Assembly: GCA_030824095.1 (NCBI GenBank)
Contig: JAVBYK010000443.1
Location: forward strand, 1 to 6,825
From: a bacterium
GTDB lineage: Bacteria; Pseudomonadota; Gammaproteobacteria; Burkholderiales; Burkholderiaceae_C
Direction: 5' to 3'
DNA: 6,825 nt
Made by a program: the position numbers and the translations under genes. How positions within the stretch are numbered: the stretch's first letter is position 1; the number at the start of each line of letters is the position of its first letter. Shown here in pieces: positions 1-5,643 of the stretch. The notes beneath the pieces were generated by a model. That model was not told where the DNA came from, did no database searches, and saw only the letters and a list, made by a program, of their open reading frames with translations.

Positions 1-309
1 GTGCTGGAATACCTGCGCAATGTGCTGGGTTGTGACGATGCCGCCGTCAACGCCTGGTGCGCCACCTGGATCAACGCCGGCTTTGAAGCGCTCGAAACGC
101 TGCTCGCTGCCGACGCCCGGCGCGGCGACTTCTGCTTTGGCACCACCCCGACGCTGGCCGACGTCTACCTGGTGCCCCAGGTGGAAAGTGCCCGGCGCTT
201 CAAGGTGGACCTGACACCCTACCCGCACATTCAGGGCATTGACCTGGCCTGCAGCCAGTTGAGCGCCTTCCAGAAGGCAGCACCGGCAGTTCAACCGGAT
301 GCGGCATAA
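1..309 (+). CDS. maiA: maleylacetoacetate isomerase, C-terminal part (5' end outside window)
   Basis: This is the C-terminal 102 residues of a zeta-class glutathione S-transferase-fold enzyme, open to the left window edge, so the first visible codon (GTG) is an internal Val and not a start. The family converts 4-maleylacetoacetate to 4-fumarylacetoacetate with glutathione in the cytoplasm, in the homogentisate branch of tyrosine/phenylalanine breakdown. The visible part is the all-helical C-terminal domain. The diagnostic stretch is FCFGTTPTLADVYLVPQ at visible residues 44-60, followed by ARRFKVDLTPYPHI (64-77), which is very close to what I recall of MaiA. The usual length is about 210-220 residues, so roughly half is missing; the N-terminal glutathione-site residues cannot be checked. 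It ends at TAA 307-309, inside a terminator-like hairpin, so it is probably not co-transcribed with the downstream transporter. Another zeta-class GST is the only serious alternative. Confidence 0.88.
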   Translation: MLEYLRNVLGCDDAAVNAWCATWINAGFEALETLLAADARRGDFCFGTTPTLADVYLVPQVESARRFKVDLTPYPHIQGIDLACSQLSAFQKAAPAVQPDAA

Positions 310-333
310 CACTTTTCCAGTTATGCTGTTTTC
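301..333 (+). terminator. probable intrinsic terminator of maiA, overlapping its stop codon
   Basis: The arm GCATAAC (304-310) pairs perfectly with GTTATGC (320-326) across a 9-base loop. The stem extends outward through G303-U327, C302-G328 and G301-U329 (two of these are wobbles), and a T run at 329-332 follows. The maiA stop codon TAA (307-309) lies within the left arm. The stem is AT-rich and therefore weaker than a classic terminator, but hairpin plus T-run at a gene end fits rho-independent termination. Confidence 0.5.
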
Positions 334-340
334 ATATATT
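313..340 (+). promoter_or_regulatory. weak candidate promoter for the liv operon
   Basis: TATATT (335-340) resembles a sigma-70 -10 box, and it sits in the only AT-rich patch upstream of the operon. The best -35 matches are poor: TTTTCC at 313-318 with a 16-bp spacer, or TTTCCA at 314-319 with a 15-bp spacer. A start near 347 would give a leader of roughly 108 bases before the first gene. The position partly overlaps the presumed maiA terminator. This rests on pattern alone. Confidence 0.25.
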
Positions 341-404
341 AGCTAGCCACCATCCCAACGGGACAAAGCACAGGCATGTCCCTAGAATTTCCCACGGAAG
401 ACCT

Positions 405-428
405 CCGCCTGCCCCACGGCAGATGCGG
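405..428 (+). promoter_or_regulatory. leader hairpin upstream of the binding-protein gene
   Basis: CCGC (405-408) plus CTGCC (409-413) can pair with GGCAG (418-422) plus GCGG (425-428). This gives nine G/C-rich pairs around a 4-base CCAC loop with a 2-base AT bulge at 423-424. It ends 16 bases before the Shine-Dalgarno sequence (GGAG 445-448) and has no T run, so it does not look like a terminator. It could stabilise the leader or affect translation, or it may be chance in GC-rich DNA. No known riboswitch consensus was recognised. Confidence 0.3.
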
Positions 429-454
429 CAATAACCACAAACCTGGAGACAAGC

Positions 455-1630
455 ATGACAAAACCCACCGTTACCTTCAAACTCACCGCAGTACTGGCGG
501 CCTGCGCACTGAGCCTGGCCGCTCAGGCGGCCGAGCCGCTCAAGATCGGGCTGGTGCTGCCCATGTCCGGCCCGTTCTCCGCCTACGGCAAGCAGATTGA
601 ACATGGCGCGCGACTGTATCTGGACCAGGTGGGCGGCAACATCGCCGGGCGCAAGGTCGAGTTGCTGATCAAGGACGACACCGGCGTCGCTCCCGAGATC
701 AGCAAGCGCGTTGCCCAGGAACTGGTGGTCAAGGACAAGGTGGACATCCTGGCCGGCTTTGGCCTGACGCCATCGGCCTTTGCCGTGGCCCCCATCGCCA
801 CCGAAGCCAAGAAACCCATGATCGTGATGAACGCCGCCACCTCGGCCATCACCACCAAGTCCGACTACATCCTGCGCGTGTCGCACACGCTGCCCATGGT
901 CACCGCACCCATTGCCACCTGGGCCGCCAAGAACAACATCAAGAAGGTTTTCACCCTGGTGGCCGATTACGGCCCGGGACATGATGCCGAGGCGCAGTTC
1001 AAGAAGACCTTTACCGCAGCCGGCGGTGAGGTGGTGGGCGAGGTTCGCACCCCGGTGAAGAACCCCGACTTCGCACCCTTCCTGCAGAAGATCAAGGATG
1101 CCAAGCCCCAGGCCGTGTTCCTGTTTGTGCCCCCGGGCGAGCAGACCATTGCCTTCACCAAGGGCTTTGTCGAGCGCGACCTGGCCAAGGCCGGCATCCG
1201 CATCATCGCCACCGGCGACCTCACGGGTGAAGACGTGATCGACGGCGTGGGCGACAACGCCCTGGGCATCGTCAACTCCATGCAGTATTCCGAGACCCAC
1301 AACTCACCCGAGAACAAGGCCTATGTGGCGGCCTACTACAAGGCGTACCCGAAGGACCGCCCGGACTTCATGTCGGTGGGTGGCTATGACGGTCTGCAGC
1401 TGATTGCCAAGACCCTGGAGAAGACCGGCGGTGATGCAACAGGCGACAAGTTCATGGCGGCGGCCAAGGGCATGGCCTGGACCAGCCCGCGTGGCCCGGT
1501 GAGCATTGACCCGCAGACCCGCGACATCGTGCAGACCATCTACATCCGCAAGGTGGAAAAGGTGAACGGCAAGCTGCAGAACATGGAGTTCGAGTCCATC
1601 CCCAACGTCAAGGACCCGGGCAAGCAGTAA
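455..1630 (+). CDS. periplasmic substrate-binding protein of a branched-chain amino acid-type (HAAT) ABC importer
   Basis: This 391-residue protein is a type I periplasmic binding protein (LivJ/LivK family, Peripla_BP_6) that captures a ligand and delivers it to the LivHM-type permease encoded next door. Residues 1-25 form a Sec signal peptide: a basic start, a hydrophobic core (about 10-23) and an AQA cleavage motif near residues 23-25. The mature part opens with PLKIGLVLPMSGPFSAYG (28-45), the typical first beta strand and ligand loop. Lobe features include AGRKVELLIKDDTG (64-77) and the ligand-loop region NAATSA (126-131). Start ATG 455 is supported by GGAG at 445-448 and by the signal peptide beginning there. 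A 48-bp gap with no hairpin separates it from the first permease gene. The ligand is not evident: the loop GFGLTPSAF (101-109) differs from the Ser/Ala-rich loop I expect in classical leucine-binding proteins. I therefore leave the gene symbol empty; livK/livJ would be the family name. Confidence 0.9.
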   Translation: MTKPTVTFKLTAVLAACALSLAAQAAEPLKIGLVLPMSGPFSAYGKQIEHGARLYLDQVGGNIAGRKVELLIKDDTGVAPEISKRVAQELVVKDKVDILAGFGLTPSAFAVAPIATEAKKPMIVMNAATSAITTKSDYILRVSHTLPMVTAPIATWAAKNNIKKVFTLVADYGPGHDAEAQFKKTFTAAGGEVVGEVRTPVKNPDFAPFLQKIKDAKPQAVFLFVPPGEQTIAFTKGFVERDLAKAGIRIIATGDLTGEDVIDGVGDNALGIVNSMQYSETHNSPENKAYVAAYYKAYPKDRPDFMSVGGYDGLQLIAKTLEKTGGDATGDKFMAAAKGMAWTSPRGPVSIDPQTRDIVQTIYIRKVEKVNGKLQNMEFESIPNVKDPGKQ

Positions 1631-1678
1631 GCCTGCGCACCGATTCCGGCCCAGCCTTCTTTAGACCCGACTCCTGTC

Positions 1679-2536
1679 ATGACCGTACTCTTTGACGGCA
1701 TTGCCTCCGGCATGCTGCTGTTTCTCATCAGCGTGGGCCTGTCGGTCACGCTGGGCCTGATGAACTTCGTCAACCTGGCCCACGGCGCCTTTGCCATGGT
1801 GGGCGGCTATGTGTGCGTCACCCTGCTGAACAAAGCCGGGGTGCCGTTCCTGGCGTCACTACCGCTGGCGGCGCTGGCCACCGCGCTGGTGGGCGTGGTG
1901 CTGGAGCGCACCCTGTATCGGCGCCTCTACACCGCCAACCACCTGGACCAGGTGCTGTTTTCCATCAGCCTGGTGTTCATGTCCATGTCGGCCATGCAGT
2001 ATTTCTTCGGCGCCCAGCAGCAGCCGCTGAACCTGCCGGACTTCCTCAAGGGCCAGATCAACCTGCCCGGGCTGGACATGGGTGTCTACCGCCTGTTCCT
2101 GATCGGGGTGAGTCTGCTGCTGGCCTATGGCCTGCAGCGCATGGTCAGCGGCACGCGCTTTGGTGCGCAGTTGCGCGCCTCGGTGGACAACCCGCGGGCC
2201 GCGCGCGGCATGGGGATCAATGTGGAGCGCGTCTTCACGCTGACCTTTGCGCTGGGTTCGGCACTGGCGGGCCTGGGTGGGGCCATGGGGGTGGAGATGC
2301 TAGGCCTGGACCCCGGCTTTCCCGTGAAATACATCGTCTACTTCCTGATCGTGGTGGCGGTGGGCGGCAGTGGCAGCATCGCCGGCTCGCTGGTGGCATC
2401 CCTGATCCTGGGCGTGGTGGACGTAGCCGGCAAGTACTACGTACCCCAGGTGGGCTCGTTCGTGATTTACGCCGTGATGGTGGTCATGCTGGTGTTCCGT
2501 CCGCAAGGCCTTTTTGGTCGCATGACCGCGCATTAG
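1679..2536 (+). CDS. livH: LivH-type permease of HAAT-family ABC importer
   Basis: This 285-residue, very hydrophobic inner-membrane protein forms one half of the transport channel with the next gene product. Family hallmarks are LGLMNFVNLAHGAFAMVGGY (25-44), the cytoplasmic ATPase-contact loop RASVDNPRAARGMGI (166-180), GGSGSIAGSLVAS (229-241) and the C-terminal FRPQGLFGR (273-281). About eight membrane segments are plausible by eye. E. coli LivH is about 308 residues, so the length is normal for the shorter members. ATG 1679 is chosen because the N-terminal sequence matches the usual start of the first membrane helix. However, no good Shine-Dalgarno sequence precedes it (the upstream bases are CGACTCCTGTC), unlike the other operon genes. 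The gene ends at TAG 2534-2536, which overlaps the livM ribosome site. Specificity may differ from branched-chain amino acids. Confidence 0.9.
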   Translation: MTVLFDGIASGMLLFLISVGLSVTLGLMNFVNLAHGAFAMVGGYVCVTLLNKAGVPFLASLPLAALATALVGVVLERTLYRRLYTANHLDQVLFSISLVFMSMSAMQYFFGAQQQPLNLPDFLKGQINLPGLDMGVYRLFLIGVSLLLAYGLQRMVSGTRFGAQLRASVDNPRAARGMGINVERVFTLTFALGSALAGLGGAMGVEMLGLDPGFPVKYIVYFLIVVAVGGSGSIAGSLVASLILGVVDVAGKYYVPQVGSFVIYAVMVVMLVFRPQGLFGRMTAH

Positions 2537-2538
2537 GA
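2535..2538 (+). promoter_or_regulatory. livM ribosome binding site overlapping the livH stop codon
   Basis: AGGA (2535-2538) shares its first two bases with the livH stop codon TAG (2534-2536) and lies 7 bases before ATG 2546. It fixes the livM start and suggests ribosomes finishing livH can restart at livM (translational coupling). Confidence 0.55.
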
Positions 2539-2545
2539 CACAAGC

Positions 2546-3538
2546 ATGGCAATCTCTTCCATTGATCTCACACCGCTGCAGCGGGCCGACCGCTGGCGAC
2601 CGGCGGAGCTGGCCTTCTGGCTGCTTCCCTTTGTCGGCTACTTCCTCTTTCCCGACAACCTGGTGTTGCTCACGCAGATCGCCATCACGGCGCTGTTCTG
2701 CCTGTCGCTGGACCTGATCCTGGGTTATGCCGGCATCGTGTCGCTGGGCCATGCCGCCTTCTTTGGCGTGGGCGCCTACACCGCCGGACTGCTGGCCGCC
2801 CACGGCTGGGGTGAACCGGTGTCGGGCCTGCTGGTCGCGGCCGTGGTCAGCGCCGCGCTGGGCTTTGTCACCAGCCTGCTGGTGCTGCGCGGTGCCGATC
2901 TGACCCGCCTGATGGTGACGCTGGGCGTGGCCATGATGCTGTTTGAACTGGCCAACAAGCTGACCTTCATCACCGGTGGTGTGGACGGCCTGCAAGGCAT
3001 AGCAATGAAGCCGCTGTTTGGAACCTTTGGTTTCGACATGTATGGCAAGACCGCTTACTGGTATGCCATGGGCGTGCTGTTCCTGCTGTTCTGGGCCGCG
3101 CGCAAGCTGGTGCACAGCCCGTTTGGCCTCTCCATCAAGGGCATCCGCCTGAACGCTGCGCGCATGCCGGCGCTGGGTGCGCCCATCAATGCCCGCCTTG
3201 CCGCCATCTACACCATTGGCGCGGCCTACGCCGGAGTCGCAGGGGGCCTGATGGCACAGACCACCCAGTTTGTGGCGCTGGATGTGCTGGCCTTCAACCG
3301 CTCGGCCGAGCTGCTGCTGATCCTGGTGCTGGGCGGCTCGGGCAGCCTGTATGGCGCCATTTTGGGCACCATCGTGTTCATGTCCGCGCACCATGTGCTG
3401 TCCGACATGAACCCCGAATACTGGCAGTTCTGGCTCGGTGCACTGATGCTGGTCATCGTGCTGTTTGCCCGCGATGGCGTCATGGGGGGCGTGCGCGCCG
3501 CCGCACGTCGACTGGGCCTGGAAGGGGGTGCGCGATGA
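2546..3538 (+). CDS. livM: LivM-type permease of HAAT-family ABC importer
   Basis: This 330-residue inner-membrane protein is the second channel subunit, paired with LivH. After a soluble N-terminus of about 20 residues come hydrophobic segments and the LivM signature GYAGIVSLGHAAFFGVGAY (60-78). A cytoplasmic loop around residues 190-214 begins SPFGLSIKGIRLN and would contact the ATPases. A second conserved block, GGSGSLYGAILG, lies at about 262-274. E. coli LivM is about 425 residues with an extra N-terminal extension; 330 is the common length in other proteobacteria, so nothing is missing. The start is set by AGGA at 2535-2538. Its stop TGA (3536-3538) overlaps the livG start as ATGA, consistent with coupled translation and equal subunit supply. 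Confidence 0.9.
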   Translation: MAISSIDLTPLQRADRWRPAELAFWLLPFVGYFLFPDNLVLLTQIAITALFCLSLDLILGYAGIVSLGHAAFFGVGAYTAGLLAAHGWGEPVSGLLVAAVVSAALGFVTSLLVLRGADLTRLMVTLGVAMMLFELANKLTFITGGVDGLQGIAMKPLFGTFGFDMYGKTAYWYAMGVLFLLFWAARKLVHSPFGLSIKGIRLNAARMPALGAPINARLAAIYTIGAAYAGVAGGLMAQTTQFVALDVLAFNRSAELLLILVLGGSGSLYGAILGTIVFMSAHHVLSDMNPEYWQFWLGALMLVIVLFARDGVMGGVRAAARRLGLEGGAR

Positions 3539-4293
3539 GCGCCAACTACGCCCTGCAAACCCGCAACCTGGTCCGCAAGTTTGGTGGCTTCGTTGCCACC
3601 AACGATGTGAGCCTGAACGTGGAGGCCGGCGCACGCCACGCGCTGATCGGCCCCAACGGTGCCGGCAAGACCACGCTGATCAACCTGCTCACTGGTTTTT
3701 TGACGCCCACCAGCGGCCAGGTCATCCTCAAGGGCGATGACGTCACTTCGCTGGCCCAGCACCAGCGCGTCAAGCGCGGGCTGGCCCGCACCTTCCAGAT
3801 CAACCGCCTGTTTGCCGACCTCACCGTGCTGGAGTCCGTGGTGCTGGCGGTGAACGAACGCCTGGGCCTGGGTGCCCGCTTCTTCCGCCCTGTCGGTGCC
3901 CACCAGCAGGCCGTGCGCGAGGCCGCCGAACTGCTGGAGACCCTGCGCCTGGCCGATGTGGCGCACGAGCGCACCCGCAACCTGGCCTATGGCAAGCAGC
4001 GCCTGATCGAGATCGCGCTGGCCCTGGCCGCAAAGCCCCAAGTGCTGCTGCTGGACGAGCCCGCCGCCGGCGTGCCCACCACCGAGAGCCGCGAACTGTT
4101 TGCCTCCATCGCCGCGCTGCCGCGTGACGTGACCATTCTTCTGATCGAACACGACATGGACCTGGTATTCCGATTTGCCGACCAGATTTCGGTGTTGGTC
4201 AGCGGTGCGCTGCTGACGCAAGGCACACCCGACCAGATAGCCCACGACCCCAAGGTCAAAGAGGTTTACCTCGGGGAGGCCGTCCATGGCTGA
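3535..4293 (+). CDS. livG: LivG-type ATP-binding subunit of HAAT-family ABC importer
   Basis: This 252-residue cytoplasmic ATPase powers the importer together with LivF. Visible motifs are the Walker A GPNGAGKTT (39-47), Q-loop Gln88 (RTFQINRLF, 85-93), ABC signature LAYGKQ (150-155), Walker B LLLDE (171-175) and switch His206 in IEHDM (204-208). The C-terminal tail VKEVYLGEA (241-249) is a LivG hallmark. The signature is not the canonical LSGGQ, but LAYGxQ is what LivG proteins including E. coli LivG carry, as I recall, so it is not decay. The D-loop region reads AAGVPTTES (177-185) where E. coli LivG has AAGLNP. Start ATG 3535 overlaps the livM stop; GGAAGGGGG at 3520-3528 serves as ribosome site. 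The gene overlaps livF by 8 bp. Length is normal (E. coli LivG about 255). Confidence 0.92.
   Translation: MSANYALQTRNLVRKFGGFVATNDVSLNVEAGARHALIGPNGAGKTTLINLLTGFLTPTSGQVILKGDDVTSLAQHQRVKRGLARTFQINRLFADLTVLESVVLAVNERLGLGARFFRPVGAHQQAVREAAELLETLRLADVAHERTRNLAYGKQRLIEIALALAAKPQVLLLDEPAAGVPTTESRELFASIAALPRDVTILLIEHDMDLVFRFADQISVLVSGALLTQGTPDQIAHDPKVKEVYLGEAVHG
4273..4279 (+). promoter_or_regulatory. strong livF ribosome binding site inside the end of livG
   Basis: GGGGAGG (4273-4279) lies inside the last codons of livG and 6 bases before livF ATG 4286. It is the strongest Shine-Dalgarno match seen in the operon and settles the livF start despite the 8-bp gene overlap. Confidence 0.7.
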
Positions 4294-4993
4294 GCTGCTG
4301 CATGTGGACAAGCTATGGGCCGGCTACGGCGACGCCGTGGTGCTGGAGGATGTGTCCTTTACCTTGAACGAGGGCGACAGCCTGTCTCTGCTCGGCCGCA
4401 ACGGCATGGGCAAGACCACGCTGCTGTCCACCCTGATGGGGGCCGCCAACTACCGCTCGGGCGTGATGCGTTTTGCCGGGCAGGACCTGAGCAAGGTCGC
4501 TCCCCATGCGCGGGCCCACCTGGGCCTGGGCTGGGTGCCGCAGGAGCGCGACATCTTCGCTTCTCTCTCGGTGGAAGAAAACCTGACCGTGGTCGCGACC
4601 AAGGGGCCGTGGGACCTGCCCAAGGTGTACGCCATGTTCCCGCGCCTGCAGGAACGCCGGCTGAACCTGGGCAACCAGCTCTCCGGTGGCGAGCAGCAGA
4701 TGCTGGCCCTGGGCCGCGCGCTCATGCTCAACCCCAAGTTGCTGTTGCTGGACGAACCGCTGGAAGGCCTGGCACCGTTGATCGTGCAGGAGTTGCTCTC
4801 CATCATCCAGCAGCTCACCGAGGAAAGCGGCATGGCCGTGATCCTGGTCGAGCAGCATGCGCGCCAGATCCTGCCATTGACCCGCCAGGCCCTGGTGCTG
4901 GAGCGCGGCAAGGGTGTCTACCAGGGTCCCAGCCAGCCCCTGCTGGACGACAGCGCCCTGCTCGACAGCTGGCTGGGCGTTTCCAGCCACTGA
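4286..4993 (+). CDS. livF: LivF-type ATP-binding subunit of HAAT-family ABC importer
   Basis: This 235-residue cytoplasmic ATPase is the partner of LivG. Motifs in order are A-loop Tyr14 (AGYGDAVVL, 12-20), Walker A GRNGMGKTT (37-45), Q-loop Gln86 (WVPQERDIF, 83-91), the canonical ABC signature LSGGEQQ (132-138), Walker B LLLLDE (152-157) followed by PLEGLAP (158-164), and switch His191 in VEQHA (188-192). The RNGMGKTT Walker A and EGLAP D-loop are LivF-type rather than LivG-type. Length is normal (E. coli LivF about 237). It overlaps the end of livG by 8 bp in another frame and has a strong Shine-Dalgarno at 4273-4279. Stop TGA is at 4991-4993. Only 23 bp with no hairpin separate it from the hemerythrin-like gene, so the operon probably continues. 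Confidence 0.92.
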   Translation: MAELLHVDKLWAGYGDAVVLEDVSFTLNEGDSLSLLGRNGMGKTTLLSTLMGAANYRSGVMRFAGQDLSKVAPHARAHLGLGWVPQERDIFASLSVEENLTVVATKGPWDLPKVYAMFPRLQERRLNLGNQLSGGEQQMLALGRALMLNPKLLLLDEPLEGLAPLIVQELLSIIQQLTEESGMAVILVEQHARQILPLTRQALVLERGKGVYQGPSQPLLDDSALLDSWLGVSSH

Positions 4994-5016
4994 ACCGCAC
5001 ACCACACGAGAGCACC

Positions 5017-5586
5017 ATGCGAGCCATCGACATCATCCACGCCGAACACCGCGCCCTGAGCGCCGTGTTGCAGGCCTTCCGTTTTGTGCTGGACGGCATT
5101 CGCGCCGGCACCATGCAACCCGACTATGTGCTGCTCGACGCGCTGATCGAATACATCACCGAGGTGCCGGACCGGCTGCACCACCCCAAGGAAGACGATG
5201 TGCTGTTCGTCAAGATTCTGGAGGTGCTGCCCGAGCTGGCGCCCCTGATCGACAAGCTCCAGCACGAACACGTGATGGGCGCACGCAGCACAAAAGCCTT
5301 GCGTGAGGCACTCAAGGTTTACCAGGCGCAAGGAGCCGCGGGCTTTGCCGAATTCGATGCCGCCGCCCTGCGCTATATCGAGTCCTCGCGCAAGCACTTG
5401 GTGACCGAGGAAACCGAGTTGTTGCCCGTCGCGCGGCAAAAACTGGCGCCGCAGGACTGGGCCGGTATCGACGCGGCCTTCGAGGCCAACAAGGACCCCT
5501 GGTCCGGCCCCACCGGCGAGTTCCGGGCGCTGTTCTCCCGCATCGTGGCCATGGTGCCAGCGCCCTATGGAGTGGGGCCGGCTTGA
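5017..5586 (+). CDS. hemerythrin-like HHE-domain protein
   Basis: This 189-residue soluble, mostly helical protein has no signal peptide, so it is probably cytoplasmic. It carries the residue pattern of a hemerythrin-type four-helix bundle that binds a di-iron centre: His8/His11 in helix 1 (IIHAEHRAL, 6-14), HHPKED (55-60) in helix 2, HEH (83-85) in helix 3, and HLVTEE (127-132) in helix 4. Such proteins bind O2 or NO, or act in iron or redox sensing; which applies here cannot be told. ATG 5017 is the first start after livF, has a weak GAGAG-like site at 5008-5012, and begins just before the helix-1 histidines. The same frame is open far upstream inside livF, but that translation looks like an off-frame shadow and is not included. 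It lies 23 bp after livF without a terminator, so co-transcription with the transporter is likely. The C-terminal 30 residues or so are outside the metal motifs. Confidence 0.82.
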   Translation: MRAIDIIHAEHRALSAVLQAFRFVLDGIRAGTMQPDYVLLDALIEYITEVPDRLHHPKEDDVLFVKILEVLPELAPLIDKLQHEHVMGARSTKALREALKVYQAQGAAGFAEFDAAALRYIESSRKHLVTEETELLPVARQKLAPQDWAGIDAAFEANKDPWSGPTGEFRALFSRIVAMVPAPYGVGPA

Positions 5587-5600
5587 TCGGCGGCACTCGG

Positions 5601-5623
5601 ATTGCTATTAAATCAATAGCAAT
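5601..5623. repeat. perfect AT-rich palindrome between convergent genes
   Basis: ATTGCTATT (5601-5609) and AATAGCAAT (5615-5623) are exact reverse complements around a 5-base spacer, AAATC. It lies 15 bp after the hemerythrin-like gene and 20 bp beyond the rarD stop on the other strand, so it could act as a bidirectional transcript end or 3' stabilising hairpin. No T run follows on either strand, so it is not a classic intrinsic terminator. Similar GCTATT...AATAGC palindromes are, from memory, frequent between genes in Comamonadaceae, which would make it a dispersed genomic repeat. Confidence 0.6.
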
Positions 5624-5643
5624 GTAACGATATTCCACGAGGG

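Noticed and set aside
342..347. GCTAGC palindrome in the liv leader as an operator
   Set aside because: A six-base palindrome is too short to separate from chance and has no second copy nearby.
150..455. maiA and the importer as one operon
   Set aside because: There is a terminator-like hairpin with T run at 301-333 and a 145-bp gap, whereas the importer genes themselves overlap or nearly touch.
332..1300. Long minus-strand open frame (322 codons) opposite the binding-protein gene
   Set aside because: Its translation is Gly/His-rich with no family motif, while the plus strand has a signal peptide and a full binding-protein sequence. It is a shadow frame typical of GC-rich genes.
2300..3634. 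Minus-strand open frame of 444 codons opposite livH/livM/livG
   Set aside because: The Gln/His-rich, repetitive translation spans three real genes and has no recognisable domain, so it is antisense shadow.
3984..4001. LAYGKQ in LivG read as a degenerate, inactive ABC signature
   Set aside because: LivG proteins including the E. coli one carry LAYGxQ, as I recall, and Walker A, Walker B and the switch His are all intact.
3226..4311. Minus-strand open frame of 361 codons opposite livM/livG
   Set aside because: Same shadow character; the plus strand carries Walker A, Walker B and the signature motifs in order.
4315..5016. Possible N-terminal extension of the hemerythrin-like protein through livF in another frame
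   Set aside because: The extra residues are Arg/Ala/Gly/Pro-rich off-frame translation of livF. The domain itself begins right after ATG 5017.
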